Part shown: positions 1 to 8,075 of the stretch, one piece after another | Layout of the letters: the number at the start of each line of letters is the position of its first letter | How positions within the stretch are numbered: the stretch's first letter is position 1 | Source: Cyclobacteriaceae bacterium | Lineage (GTDB): Bacteria > Bacteroidota > Bacteroidia > Cytophagales > Cyclobacteriaceae | Length of the DNA stretch: 13,831 bases | NCBI GenBank assembly: GCA_030589835.1 | Contig: JAUUZS010000037.1 | Span: 1-13,831, forward strand | Reading direction: 5' to 3' | Made by a program: the position numbers and the translations under genes | The notes under the pieces: generated by a model | Seen by the model: only the letters and a program-made list of their open reading frames with translations | Database searches by the model: none | Told to the model about the DNA's origin: nothing

Positions 1-620
1 CAATCCATGGAGGAGACACTCCATTGCTTTCCGTTTTCTCGCAGTCACGTAGGTTTTATTAATCGAACTCAGATTTATTAAGTTATTATCTGAAATGCAC
101 TTTCTATACTCCCTGTGGCAGTACCTCGAGCACAGTTCTTTACTCCTGAAGTAGAAAATCACATCCCTGCTCACCAGAACAGGTTATATGAAATGTGCAA
201 ATAGGACACCAGGCTGTTATGATTACTGCTTCCGTGAAATATTATTTGGTATGTGACTATAACTTATTTCGGCATCGCTTTTTGCAGTCATGAAAAAGGT
301 CACGATACCGGGAAAATTATACGGTTACAAACCAAAATAATGTCCGGGATTGTAGCTTTGTTTGGTGTCTCAAAAAAAATACAGCAAGCAAATACGGCAA
401 ATAAATAACAGGTTTTAGTACTAATTCCGATTACGTTAAATAATTAATCTTGCCGTTAAATAACAAAATCCCCCCACTCGCTAATTGTCGATTTTATATT
501 TTTCAGGAATACACTATCATTGAACTATCAATTAATTTATTGATCATTTACAAAAGGGAAACCTTTCGATCATGAGATTACCATTTTTTACCATGAGTTA
601 GTAAACCTTTAATAGGAGTT
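1..620. other. Long gene-poor upstream region
   Basis: I see no credible coding region on either strand here; only very short open frames occur. A small hairpin can form at its left edge (ATGGAG at 7-12 with CTCCAT at 19-24). Just before the first gene there is a five-pair hairpin (AAAGG at 553-557, CCTTT at 562-566) and a repeated GATCAT (542-547, 568-573). The stretch probably carries the promoter and leader of the downstream chemotaxis cluster, because that cluster's first gene starts at its right edge. I could not find a convincing promoter with both Bacteroidota elements, so its exact role is open. Confidence 0.5.
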
Positions 621-2510
621 ATGAAATTCAATTTTATTGTTGCTGTTTTTATCATCATCACCATAGCATGGATAAGCCTGTTCCAGATATATGGAAGGAT
701 TGAGAAATCTAATTTTCTGAAATCCCACATTTGTCAGGAGCAATTAAAGCTCATTGGTGCTTTAGCTATTGATTCAAAATCAGACATTAGCCTTCAGGAT
801 GAATCCTTTTTGAAAGATTTCAATAGTTTAGTACAAAACAATGATCTCCTGATTGCCGGTGGTGCATATAGTTATTCGGGGCTGGAACTTTCTTTGTCTG
901 CCGAAAGAACAAAGGACGTCATTGACAAATTGGGGCATTTCAAATTGAATCTTGAAAGAATTGGCCTAAAAGTAGCTCAAGCTACTCAAGAAATGGCCGG
1001 ATCGAATGCATCATCTTTGCAGGGGTTAAGCCTGAGCAACGATGAGATAAATCAACTCACAACTCTAATTGCCGGAATCCGGACACATTTCGAACTGGAA
1101 GCGAAAGGTAATGCAAACGGAAAATTCATTTATATTTTTCTATTGGCAATTGCTACCCTTTCAGCACCAATAATTAGTATTGTCCTATTCAGAAGGGAGT
1201 ACCTCGCTCCTCTTTCAAATTTGGGCAAATTATCTAATGAATTAACCCACGGCAGTTATGATTTAGAACAATACTCCAAATCGAATAAGCAATTCAACAA
1301 GCTATATCTTAACCTGAATAAAATAGGCAAAAGGCTACAGGATGTCATCATGTTCATTGACCAGCTAGGCAAAGGAAATGTGGCTATGGATTTTCAATCG
1401 GAAGGCGCGAAAGATCGGCTGGGGACTTCCTTGCTTCATTTAAAAGATGCTTTGAACAAAGCTAACTTTCAGGAGCAGGCAAGGAGATGGGCCAATGAAG
1501 GATTAACCGAGTTTACCAAGATCATCCAGGAGAACAATACGGATGTAAAGGTGCTCGCACAATTGTTGATTAGCGAGACTGTAAAATATGTTTCGGCCAA
1601 CCAGGGGGCGATCTTTCAGATTACCAACGAAAATGAAGAACAAAATTTAGAATTAATAGCTGCATATGCCTGGGAGCGAGAGAAATTTATAGATAAAAAG
1701 CTGGATCTGAAAAGCAATCTGATCGGGCAGGCTATTCTTGAGCGAGAGTATATGCTTCTCACCAATATACCTGAAGAATTTGTACACATCACCTCAGGTC
1801 TTGGTGAGGCAACTCCTCACTCACTTATTATTATACCATTAATATTCAACGACGTTTGTTGCGGAGCCCTTGAATTGGCATCTTTTACTGAGTTTGATAA
1901 AAAAACAGTTTCATTTTTAAAGCAACTTTCAGAAAATATCGCCTCGGCCATATTGAATATCACAGGCAACGCAGAGACCAAAACGCTCCTGGAAGAATCG
2001 CAAGCCTTGACCGAGCAGATGAAAATGCAAGAAGAAGAGCTGAAGCAAAACGAAGAAGAATTAGAGGCCTCACAGGAAAGCCTCAGCAGAAAATTGGAGG
2101 AAGCAACCAGTGAGATGAAGATTCAGCTAAAAAATGCTGAGGCCGAAAAAATGAAAAATATTGCCATCCTCGAAGGTAGTGAAGATGGCGTGATCATGTT
2201 CAAGGGAAATGGCATTATCGAATTTATCAATTCTACTGCTAGCGAGCTGTTTGGTGTGGACAGGAATATGATGATCGGAAAAGATATCAGTAAAATTTTA
2301 TCAATAGAAATAGCACAAGACAAAGAAGGCGACAAGGTATACTTTACGGGCGAAGGACAACATTTACCCATTACCCTCAGAACCGAGATTATGCTGGAAG
2401 ATGATAATGGAGAGGAACTATCGCTACTCGTTACCCTATCAAAAGGGGAGGTAGACAATGATGTGACCTTTGCATTCTTTATACAAAAAATATCCGTAGA
2501 ACTTTTTTAA
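621..2510 (+). CDS. Membrane sensor protein with HAMP-like linker, GAF and C-terminal PAS domains
   Basis: This 629-residue protein is probably an inner-membrane sensor that feeds the chemotaxis genes behind it. A first membrane helix lies at about residues 4-24, followed by a periplasmic region of about 140 residues and a second helix at about 168-190. A HAMP-like linker (about 190-285) follows. A GAF domain spans about 310-445, entered by the ANQGAIF motif common in Bacteroidota GAF sensors. A Glu/Gln-rich coiled coil covers about 452-512, and a PAS domain starting ILEGSEDGVIMF runs to the C-terminus. It has no histidine-kinase domain, no GGDEF domain and no MCP signalling hairpin, so its output must be carried by a partner. 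The start is supported by AGGAG at 614-618. The STAS gene follows after 12 bases. Domain calls are solid; the receptor role is inferred from position. Confidence 0.8.
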   Translation: MKFNFIVAVFIIITIAWISLFQIYGRIEKSNFLKSHICQEQLKLIGALAIDSKSDISLQDESFLKDFNSLVQNNDLLIAGGAYSYSGLELSLSAERTKDVIDKLGHFKLNLERIGLKVAQATQEMAGSNASSLQGLSLSNDEINQLTTLIAGIRTHFELEAKGNANGKFIYIFLLAIATLSAPIISIVLFRREYLAPLSNLGKLSNELTHGSYDLEQYSKSNKQFNKLYLNLNKIGKRLQDVIMFIDQLGKGNVAMDFQSEGAKDRLGTSLLHLKDALNKANFQEQARRWANEGLTEFTKIIQENNTDVKVLAQLLISETVKYVSANQGAIFQITNENEEQNLELIAAYAWEREKFIDKKLDLKSNLIGQAILEREYMLLTNIPEEFVHITSGLGEATPHSLIIIPLIFNDVCCGALELASFTEFDKKTVSFLKQLSENIASAILNITGNAETKTLLEESQALTEQMKMQEEELKQNEEELEASQESLSRKLEEATSEMKIQLKNAEAEKMKNIAILEGSEDGVIMFKGNGIIEFINSTASELFGVDRNMMIGKDISKILSIEIAQDKEGDKVYFTGEGQHLPITLRTEIMLEDDNGEELSLLVTLSKGEVDNDVTFAFFIQKISVELF

Positions 2511-2522
2511 TACCAGATCAAG

Positions 2523-2819
2523 ATGAACAAAAAAACTGCAAAAGCTAAAGCTACAACACTGAAGATCAATCAGGATATTACCATTATCAATTCAATTGAG
2601 CTGAAGACAAAAATAGAAGAAGCGCTCAATTCCGCTTCATCAATGGAACTTCATCTGGAGGATATTGAGGTGATCGACCTCGCCGGCCTTCAGCTGATTT
2701 ATGCTGTTAAGCAAGAAGCCTTGAACCAGAACAAAGAATTAAAAATCAAATTTGATCTGAAGGATGAATTGCTGGATACCATCCGTATGGCCGGATTTGG
2801 TGAATTAATTGAAAATTAA
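2523..2819 (+). CDS. STAS-domain protein of the chemotaxis cluster
   Basis: A 98-residue single-domain STAS protein, the fold of anti-sigma-factor antagonists such as SpoIIAA and of small STAS proteins found in che operons. The core motif VIDLAGLQLIYAV (about residues 50-62) matches the family signature, and the C-terminal IRMAGFGELI matches the last helix. In SpoIIAA the signature is DSSG with a phosphorylated Ser, and chemotaxis STAS proteins often have DTAGLQ. Here the site reads D52-L53-A54-G55, so neither phosphorylatable position is kept. The protein may therefore be a constitutive binding module rather than a phosphoswitch (inference). It sits 12 bases after the sensor and 10 before cheY, so co-translation is likely. 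It has a lysine-rich N-terminal tail of about ten residues. Confidence 0.82.
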   Translation: MNKKTAKAKATTLKINQDITIINSIELKTKIEEALNSASSMELHLEDIEVIDLAGLQLIYAVKQEALNQNKELKIKFDLKDELLDTIRMAGFGELIEN

Positions 2820-2829
2820 TAATAATAAA

Positions 2830-3195
2830 ATGAACAAGAAAGTATTAATCGTCGACGATTCAGAGAGTATCAGGGAGGTCATGAATTATACATTGGCCTC
2901 TGCAGATTATGATGTATTGGTAGGTGTTGACGGCAGTGACGCCATGAAACACCTGGATGGTGATCCCATTAATCTTATCATAACGGATTTGAACATGCCA
3001 AACATGAATGGTATTGAGCTGATAAGAGAAGTGAGGGCCCTAAGCGATTATAAGTACACGCCAATACTTGTACTGACAACAGAATCTCAGGCAGAAAAAA
3101 AAATGGAGGCAAAAGAAGCCGGCGCCACCGGTTGGATCATTAAACCATTTGTTACAGAAAAATTGCTGGCAGTAATTCAAAAGGTATTGAGGTAA
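2830..3195 (+). CDS. cheY: CheY-like single-domain response regulator
   Basis: A 121-residue stand-alone receiver domain with all the classic positions: acidic D9-D10 (IVDDSES), phospho-acceptor D53 (ITDLNMPNMNG), switch Thr83 (VLTTES) and Lys105 (IIKPF). It is most likely phosphorylated by the CheA encoded next and carries the output of the pathway. I chose the ATG at 2830; an upstream TTG in the same frame at 2809 would add seven Asn-rich residues and overlap the STAS gene, and receivers normally begin right at this VLIVDD strand. Its stop codon overlaps the cheA start by one base (TAATG), a sign of translational coupling. No flagellar switch gene is visible, so the target of phospho-CheY is unknown. 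Confidence 0.9.
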   Translation: MNKKVLIVDDSESIREVMNYTLASADYDVLVGVDGSDAMKHLDGDPINLIITDLNMPNMNGIELIREVRALSDYKYTPILVLTTESQAEKKMEAKEAGATGWIIKPFVTEKLLAVIQKVLR

Positions 3196-5219
3196 TGGAT
3201 ACATTTATAAACGTTTTTATAGAAGAGGCACAAGAACTCATCGCCGAGCTCGAACAATCCTTATTGGTACTTGAGGGCAATCCTGACGATGAAAAGTCAA
3301 TAGATCAAATCTTTAGAGTCTTGCATACGCTAAAAGGGAATAGCGATATGTTTGGATTTGACAAAATCGGGGAAATCACCCATCAATTGGAAAACGTTTA
3401 TGATGGCATCAGAAACAAAGAGATTGCACTTAACGAGGACATACTGAGTACCACACTCCATGTAGTAGATCATATCAGGACCTTGCTACATGAAAGAGAA
3501 GACCTTAAGCCCAACACACAAGAGAATCAGAAAATGCTTCAGGAGGAGCTTGCTGATCTTACAAGAAATAAAAAACAGCCTGATGGAGAACTCAATATGG
3601 CTGCTGATCATAAACCTGCAGATAATACTATCCTGACCAAATCAACGTATTTTATATCCTTTAAACCAAATATTAATTTCCTTCAGGATGGATCAAATCC
3701 TCTTTATCTACTTGATGATTTAACCGAACTGGGACAATCCGTAATTATCCCCGACCCCAGTCTTATCCCCTCGCTTTCGAAGCTTGACCCGACAAAATGC
3801 TACACTTCCTGGTCTGTCATTTCAGTTACCGACCATGAAGAACAAGAAATTCAGGATGTATTTATGTTTGCCGAACAAAACTGCAAGCTGGAAGTGAAGA
3901 AAATTTCTGATGGAGACCTTTTGCTAAACGAACAATTCAAAAGCCACCTCAATACCTTGTCCGGAAAAGGTTCGGAAATCAGTTCTAAAAGCTTGAATAT
4001 TTTTGCAGGTAAACTTGTGCTGAAAGAAGAAATAAATGGAGGGGAAAAAGACTCAGGCAGTGCTCCGGTAGATAAAATTTCCAGCATTAGGGTCGCATCC
4101 GATAAATTGGATCAATTGATGAACCTTGTAAGTGAATTGGTCACTACACAGGCTCGCTTAAACATGATTTCCGACAATATAGATTCCCCAGTACTGGAAT
4201 CTGTCAATGAAGACATAGAAAAACTTACCAGGCAACTTCGCGACAATACCTTCAATATATGCCTAATTCCTATCAACAGTATAGTCACAAGATTTCAACG
4301 GCTCATTAGAGATCTTTCCAAGGATTTGAATAAGAAGGTAATTCTAAATATTGAAGGCGGAACAACAGAACTGGACAAAAATATAATCGAAAGCCTGTCT
4401 GAACCCTTGCTTCATATCCTGAGAAACAGCCTTGACCATGGCATTGAATCAGTAGAAGACCGGCAAAAAGCAGGCAAGGCCAAAGATGGGAACATCCTTT
4501 TGAAAGCCTATTACTCCGGCTCCAACGTTTACATTCAAATTATTGATGATGGTGCAGGGATCAATCATGAAGCAGTCAAAAAGAAAGCCATTGAAAAAGG
4601 GATTATTGATAGCTCACATGTTCTGAATGAGCGCGAAATAAGCGACCTTATCTTTCAGGCAGGATTTTCGACTTCAAAATCGGTGACCAATGTTTCTGGT
4701 CGAGGAGTTGGAATGGACGCCGTAAAACGTAAAATAGAAAGCATACAGGGAGAGGTAAGTATTCAAAGTAAACGTGGAGTAGGGACTACCGTCACCATTA
4801 AACTTCCACTTACCTTGTCCATAATGGATGGACTTCTTGTGTCGGTCAACCAGACCAAATTCGTCCTTCCTATTAGCGTGATCGATAAGCTTTATGCCGT
4901 AGAAAACAATAAGGTCACCAACACCTTCAATAATTTGGTTGTGCTGGATAATCAACAAATTCAGTTTCTGAACCTAAGGGAGGAATTTGAAATGGGAGGT
5001 GAGCTTCCTGAATTAAGTCAGGTAGTGATTGTAAAATATGAAGAAATTAGGTTTGGCCTGGTATTCGATAATCTGGAAGGAGAATATCAAGCAGTCCTGA
5101 AACCCCTGGGGAAACTTTTTAATTATCAGGATTTTATATCAGGAGCCACAATCCTGGGTGATGGGTCGGTTGCATTGGTACTGGATACAAATAAAATAAT
5201 AAATCATTTCATTAATTAA
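3195..5219 (+). CDS. cheA: Chemotaxis histidine kinase CheA
   Basis: A full-length 674-residue CheA. The P1 Hpt domain holds phospho-acceptor His44 in LHTLKGNSDMFGF. A P2-like regulator-docking region lies at about 150-250, beginning YFISFKP. The P3 dimerisation helices are at about 297-365. The P4 ATPase domain has the N box around Asn411 (HILRNSLDHG), the G1 box DDGAG at 451-455, the F box IFQAGFSTS and the G2 box GRGVGMD at 502-508. A CheW-like P5 domain runs from about 545 to the end. All catalytic boxes look intact, so an active kinase is expected. It autophosphorylates at His44 and passes phosphate to CheY and the CheB receiver, under control of receptor-CheW complexes. The start overlaps the cheY stop; cheW follows after 10 bases. 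Confidence 0.96.
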   Translation: MDTFINVFIEEAQELIAELEQSLLVLEGNPDDEKSIDQIFRVLHTLKGNSDMFGFDKIGEITHQLENVYDGIRNKEIALNEDILSTTLHVVDHIRTLLHEREDLKPNTQENQKMLQEELADLTRNKKQPDGELNMAADHKPADNTILTKSTYFISFKPNINFLQDGSNPLYLLDDLTELGQSVIIPDPSLIPSLSKLDPTKCYTSWSVISVTDHEEQEIQDVFMFAEQNCKLEVKKISDGDLLLNEQFKSHLNTLSGKGSEISSKSLNIFAGKLVLKEEINGGEKDSGSAPVDKISSIRVASDKLDQLMNLVSELVTTQARLNMISDNIDSPVLESVNEDIEKLTRQLRDNTFNICLIPINSIVTRFQRLIRDLSKDLNKKVILNIEGGTTELDKNIIESLSEPLLHILRNSLDHGIESVEDRQKAGKAKDGNILLKAYYSGSNVYIQIIDDGAGINHEAVKKKAIEKGIIDSSHVLNEREISDLIFQAGFSTSKSVTNVSGRGVGMDAVKRKIESIQGEVSIQSKRGVGTTVTIKLPLTLSIMDGLLVSVNQTKFVLPISVIDKLYAVENNKVTNTFNNLVVLDNQQIQFLNLREEFEMGGELPELSQVVIVKYEEIRFGLVFDNLEGEYQAVLKPLGKLFNYQDFISGATILGDGSVALVLDTNKIINHFIN

Positions 5220-5229
5220 TTACAACAAA

Positions 5230-5796
5230 ATGGATATTCAACAAATAGAAAAAATGAACTCGTATTTGTCCTTTAAGTTGGGAGAAGAAATATTTGCCTC
5301 TGATGTCAGTAAGGTGCTGAACATTCTGGAGATGGTAAGAATTACAGAAGTCCCTCAGTCTCCTCCATATATAAAGGGAGTTATCAATCTCAGGGGAGAT
5401 GTGTTGCCGGTAGTGGATACCCGAATTAAATTTGGCCTACCCGCTATTGAATTCACCAAACACACCTGCATCCTGGTTATGGACATCAATCTGAATGGCG
5501 AATCGCTAAAGATTGGTGCTCTGGTTGACAGCGTGCTTGAAGTAATGGAAATATCAGAAAGCAAACTAAAGCCGCCACCAACTATCGGTGATAAGTACAA
5601 AACTGAATTCATTGCAAGCATGACCGAATTCAACGATCAGTTTATCATGATTTTAGATGTTGATAAAGTCTTTACCACTGATGAAATTGCAGATTTAAAA
5701 AGTTCATTAGATACCAAAGATGAAGTAAAGAAAGAAGAAACGGCGACTAAAAAGCCAAAACCTGCAGCAAAAAAAGCAGCTTCAAAAAAGAAATAA
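5230..5796 (+). CDS. cheW: CheW coupling protein with lysine-rich tail
   Basis: A 188-residue CheW that would couple receptors to the CheA P5 domain. The family core is clear: IKGVINLRGDVLPVVDTRIKFG at about residues 49-70 carries the NLRG..LPVVD signature, and the second subdomain covers about 75-155. The last 25 or so residues are not part of the fold: they are made almost only of Lys, Ala, Pro, Glu and Thr and end in KKPKPAAKKAASKKK, recalling histone H1-like tails. The tail may bind an acidic surface, membrane or nucleic acid, or be an unstructured tether (inference). A second ATG at codon 9 is possible as start, but the first is adopted because it lies 10 bases after cheA. Confidence 0.93.
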   Translation: MDIQQIEKMNSYLSFKLGEEIFASDVSKVLNILEMVRITEVPQSPPYIKGVINLRGDVLPVVDTRIKFGLPAIEFTKHTCILVMDINLNGESLKIGALVDSVLEVMEISESKLKPPPTIGDKYKTEFIASMTEFNDQFIMILDVDKVFTTDEIADLKSSLDTKDEVKKEETATKKPKPAAKKAASKKK

Positions 5797-5810
5797 TACG
5801 GCGTAATCAC

Positions 5811-5829
5811 TGTTCAATATATTGTTCAA
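5811..5829 (+). promoter_or_regulatory. Possible operator: repeated TGTTCAA around a palindrome
   Basis: In the 50-base gap between cheW and the porin gene, TGTTCAA occurs twice (5811-5817 and 5823-5829), twelve bases apart, and the middle forms a perfect ten-base palindrome, CAATATATTG (5815-5824). Such a site could bind a dimeric regulator and control the porin separately from the che genes. AT-rich gaps give short repeats by chance, so this is only a suggestion. Confidence 0.2.
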
Positions 5830-5846
5830 AAATAACAACGCTTATT

Positions 5847-7028
5847 GTGAAAAAGATTAAAGATTATATGTTAAGAACTTGGCTGGTATCTGTTTTCCTA
5901 TTTGGGATTATCATTTCAGCCATTGCGGAAGATGATGCTGAAGAAAAAGCGGTCACTTTTGGAGCGATTTATACTGGTGATGCCCTAAATAATTTTACTG
6001 GGGGAATCAAAAAAGGGTTCGGTTATCTGGGCCATATTGATTTGACTATGGATATTCAGTTTGATCAAATGGGTATCTGGTCTGGCGGGCAATTGTTTTT
6101 CGAGGTTCAAAATACACATGGGATAACGCCATCTTCTGATATCGTGGGAGACATTCAGGTGCTCTCAAATATTGACAATGGCAATTTTACCTACTTGTAT
6201 CAGCTCTGGTATTGCCAGACAATAGGCCCTTTATCGTTGACCATAGGCCGACATGATCTTAATTCTGAATTCCTGGCCAGTGATTTGGGTGGCGAATATC
6301 TGAATAGCTCATTTGGCATAATGGGCCTGGCACCACTTAATATGCCAGTATCCATATTCCCCAAAACCGGCATGGGCCTGGTGTTGAAGTACCAGATAAA
6401 TGAAGCTATTGTTTTTAAGACCGCATTTTATGATGGTGATCCTCTTGACTTAGGACGTGATCGTTATGGCCTGGATTTTCGAATTAGTAGCACTGAGAGT
6501 TTTTTATCTATTTCAGAATTTGAATTCAGAAATGATAATGAAAATTATCCCGGGACGTATAAAGCTGGAATTTTTCATCATAATGGTGATTTCCTGAATA
6601 TGGAAGATACTGCATCAGATGTCAAAGGGAATACTGCAGCCTACCTGATTGCCGATCAATTTCTGTATAAGGAAAATAATACGGACGGCCAGGGCCTTGG
6701 AGCCATGCTTCAATTTGGTTGCTCACCAAAAGACAGAAGCATCAATAATCTCTTTTTTAGTCTCGGCCTTAATTATTATGGGCTCCTTCCCGGAAGAGAT
6801 GATGATGTACTTGGCCTTGCCGTGGCTCATGCAGCGATAAGCAATGTGTTCCAGGATCTGGTTCCCGGAACATTAGGCCATGAAACGGCTATAGAGCTAA
6901 CATATAAATACAATCTGTCTGATGTATTAACCATTCAGCCAGATTTTCAATACATAATTAATCCCGGAATTTCTGAATCACTAAACAACGCTTTCGTCGG
7001 TGTACTCAGAATACAATTTGGAATTTAA
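5847..7028 (+). CDS. OprB-like outer-membrane porin
   Basis: A 393-residue secreted beta-barrel protein resembling the OprB carbohydrate-selective porin family. A signal peptide is visible: basic n-region (KKIKDYMLR), hydrophobic core (about residues 11-24) and AIA before Glu28 as the likely cleavage site. The mature part has alternating polar/aromatic strands, a YTGDALNNFTGG opening, a LSLTIGRHDLNSEF segment and a C-terminal strand VGVLRIQFGI. The family forms outer-membrane channels for sugars or other small solutes. The start is GTG; an ATG eight codons in would still leave a usable signal peptide. It interrupts an otherwise purely chemotactic gene order, 50 bases after cheW and 80 before cheR, which suggests a link between uptake of a ligand and sensing of it (inference). 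Substrate cannot be told from sequence. Confidence 0.75.
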   Translation: MKKIKDYMLRTWLVSVFLFGIIISAIAEDDAEEKAVTFGAIYTGDALNNFTGGIKKGFGYLGHIDLTMDIQFDQMGIWSGGQLFFEVQNTHGITPSSDIVGDIQVLSNIDNGNFTYLYQLWYCQTIGPLSLTIGRHDLNSEFLASDLGGEYLNSSFGIMGLAPLNMPVSIFPKTGMGLVLKYQINEAIVFKTAFYDGDPLDLGRDRYGLDFRISSTESFLSISEFEFRNDNENYPGTYKAGIFHHNGDFLNMEDTASDVKGNTAAYLIADQFLYKENNTDGQGLGAMLQFGCSPKDRSINNLFFSLGLNYYGLLPGRDDDVLGLAVAHAAISNVFQDLVPGTLGHETAIELTYKYNLSDVLTIQPDFQYIINPGISESLNNAFVGVLRIQFGI

Positions 7029-7108
7029 TTATACAAGAAATTTTAATTCGTGAGCAAAGGAACCGCGATGAAGAGGAGAGAATTAAAAAAATACAATAAA
7101 CAATCAAT

Positions 7109-7336
7109 ATGTTTCAGGAACTTAATATAACATACAACACCAAGATTTCAGATAAGGAATTTAAAATTCTGAGTGAATTTATCTATAGCAATTATGGAAT
7201 AAAAATGCCCCCTGCAAAAAGGATATTGCTGCAAAGCAGGTTGCACAAAAGACTCCGGTACCTGAATATGAAATCTTTCGATGAATACATCAAATTTGTC
7301 TTTAGCCCGGAAGGTAAACGCACAGAAGTAACCTAA
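7109..7336 (+). CDS. cheR: CheR N-terminal domain, ended by an in-frame stop
   Basis: These 75 residues match the all-helical N-terminal domain of chemotaxis methyltransferase CheR: ISDKEFKILSEFIYSNYGI, then KRILLQSRLHKRLRYLNM and SFDEYIKFVF, the usual KxxLLxxRLxxRLR pattern that contacts receptor and cofactor. The frame ends at TAA (7334-7336), and the next codon in the same frame is ATG, opening the catalytic domain. Together the two parts make about 282 residues, the normal size of one CheR. The stop therefore splits a single gene at its domain boundary. It could be a true split gene, a recent nonsense mutation or a base-calling error. An in-frame TAA shortly before 7109 supports this start. 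Confidence 0.75.
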   Translation: MFQELNITYNTKISDKEFKILSEFIYSNYGIKMPPAKRILLQSRLHKRLRYLNMKSFDEYIKFVFSPEGKRTEVT

Positions 7337-7960
7337 ATGATGAATGTGGTTTCGACAAATAAAACAGATTTTTTTCGTGAACCCATACATTTCGATTATC
7401 TAAAAAATACGATACTGCCCGAATATACGGAAGGACGCTATAGTAAAAACATGAAAATTTGGAGTGCCGGATGTTCCAGTGGAGAAGAGGTATATACCCT
7501 ATGCATGACGATGGAGGATTACCGCCGGACTGCAAAAGACATCAGTTACCGCATACTGGGAACAGATATTTCGACTGACGTACTGCAGAAAGCCAAAGAA
7601 GGCGTATATAACGTCAGCAGAATCGAGAACATTCCGATGGAGATCAGAAAAAAATATTTTTTGACGACCAAAGACAAAACCTCAAACCTGGTGAAGGTGC
7701 TACCTGAATTTAAAAACAAGGTTTATTTTTCCAGGTTAAACTTCATGGATAATTATTATAAAGTAGATGGGCCTTATGATCTTATTTTATGCAGAAACGT
7801 ACTCATTTACTTTGACAGAATAACGCAAGAAAAGGTGATAAACAAATTATGCCAAAAGCTGAATAAAGACGGCTACTTGTTTTTGGGACATTCAGAGTCC
7901 GTAATTGGATTAGACGTACCATTGAAGCAATTGAAGCCAACAATATTTCAGAAAATATAA
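7337..7960 (+). CDS. cheR: CheR C-terminal SAM-dependent methyltransferase domain
   Basis: These 207 residues form the catalytic domain of CheR, which methylates glutamates of chemoreceptors using S-adenosylmethionine. It opens with VVSTNKTDFFREPIHFDYL, the conserved linker between domains. It contains the SAM-binding loop WSAGCSSGEE (residues 42-51), the acidic ILGTDIS strand, and the late motif YDLILCRNVLIYFD. The C-terminal GYLFLGHSES is also standard. All expected motifs are present, so the domain should be active if made. The first two codons are ATG ATG directly after the TAA of the preceding fragment, a good setting for termination-reinitiation. No MCP with methylation helices is encoded in the window, so its substrate must lie elsewhere or be unusual. 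A gap of 115 bases follows. Confidence 0.85.
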   Translation: MMNVVSTNKTDFFREPIHFDYLKNTILPEYTEGRYSKNMKIWSAGCSSGEEVYTLCMTMEDYRRTAKDISYRILGTDISTDVLQKAKEGVYNVSRIENIPMEIRKKYFLTTKDKTSNLVKVLPEFKNKVYFSRLNFMDNYYKVDGPYDLILCRNVLIYFDRITQEKVINKLCQKLNKDGYLFLGHSESVIGLDVPLKQLKPTIFQKI

Positions 7961-8075
7961 GTGACAATAAGAAAAGGAAGCTCGCAGACACATAAGTAAA
8001 ATTGTCATTGCAACGTCAACGAACCTTGAGTGTGTGTGAACTTGAAACATTTTTTATAAATAAATATACAGGTAT

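Noticed and set aside
7..24. Six-pair hairpin at the left edge as a terminator of an upstream gene
   Set aside because: Short stem, weak T-run and no upstream gene visible to terminate.
290..340. A 16-codon ATG open frame (MKKVTIPGKLYG...)
   Set aside because: Too short, no clear ribosome site and no recognisable family; chance frames of this size are expected.
353..360. TAGCTTTG, matching the Bacteroidota -7 element TAnnTTTG
   Set aside because: No TTG element at the usual distance upstream, and it is about 260 bases before the first gene.
2809..2829. TTG start extending CheY by seven residues
   Set aside because: Adds an Asn-rich leader and overlaps the STAS gene; the ATG at 2830 begins right at the first receiver strand.
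7050..7130. A 26-codon GTG frame overlapping the start of cheR
   Set aside because: No ribosome site, overlaps the well-supported cheR start, and no recognisable protein.
8042..8070. TTGAAA, 17-base spacer, TATACA resembling a sigma-70 promoter
   Set aside because: It ends five bases before the ATG, so the transcript would be almost leaderless, and Bacteroidota promoters differ from this consensus.
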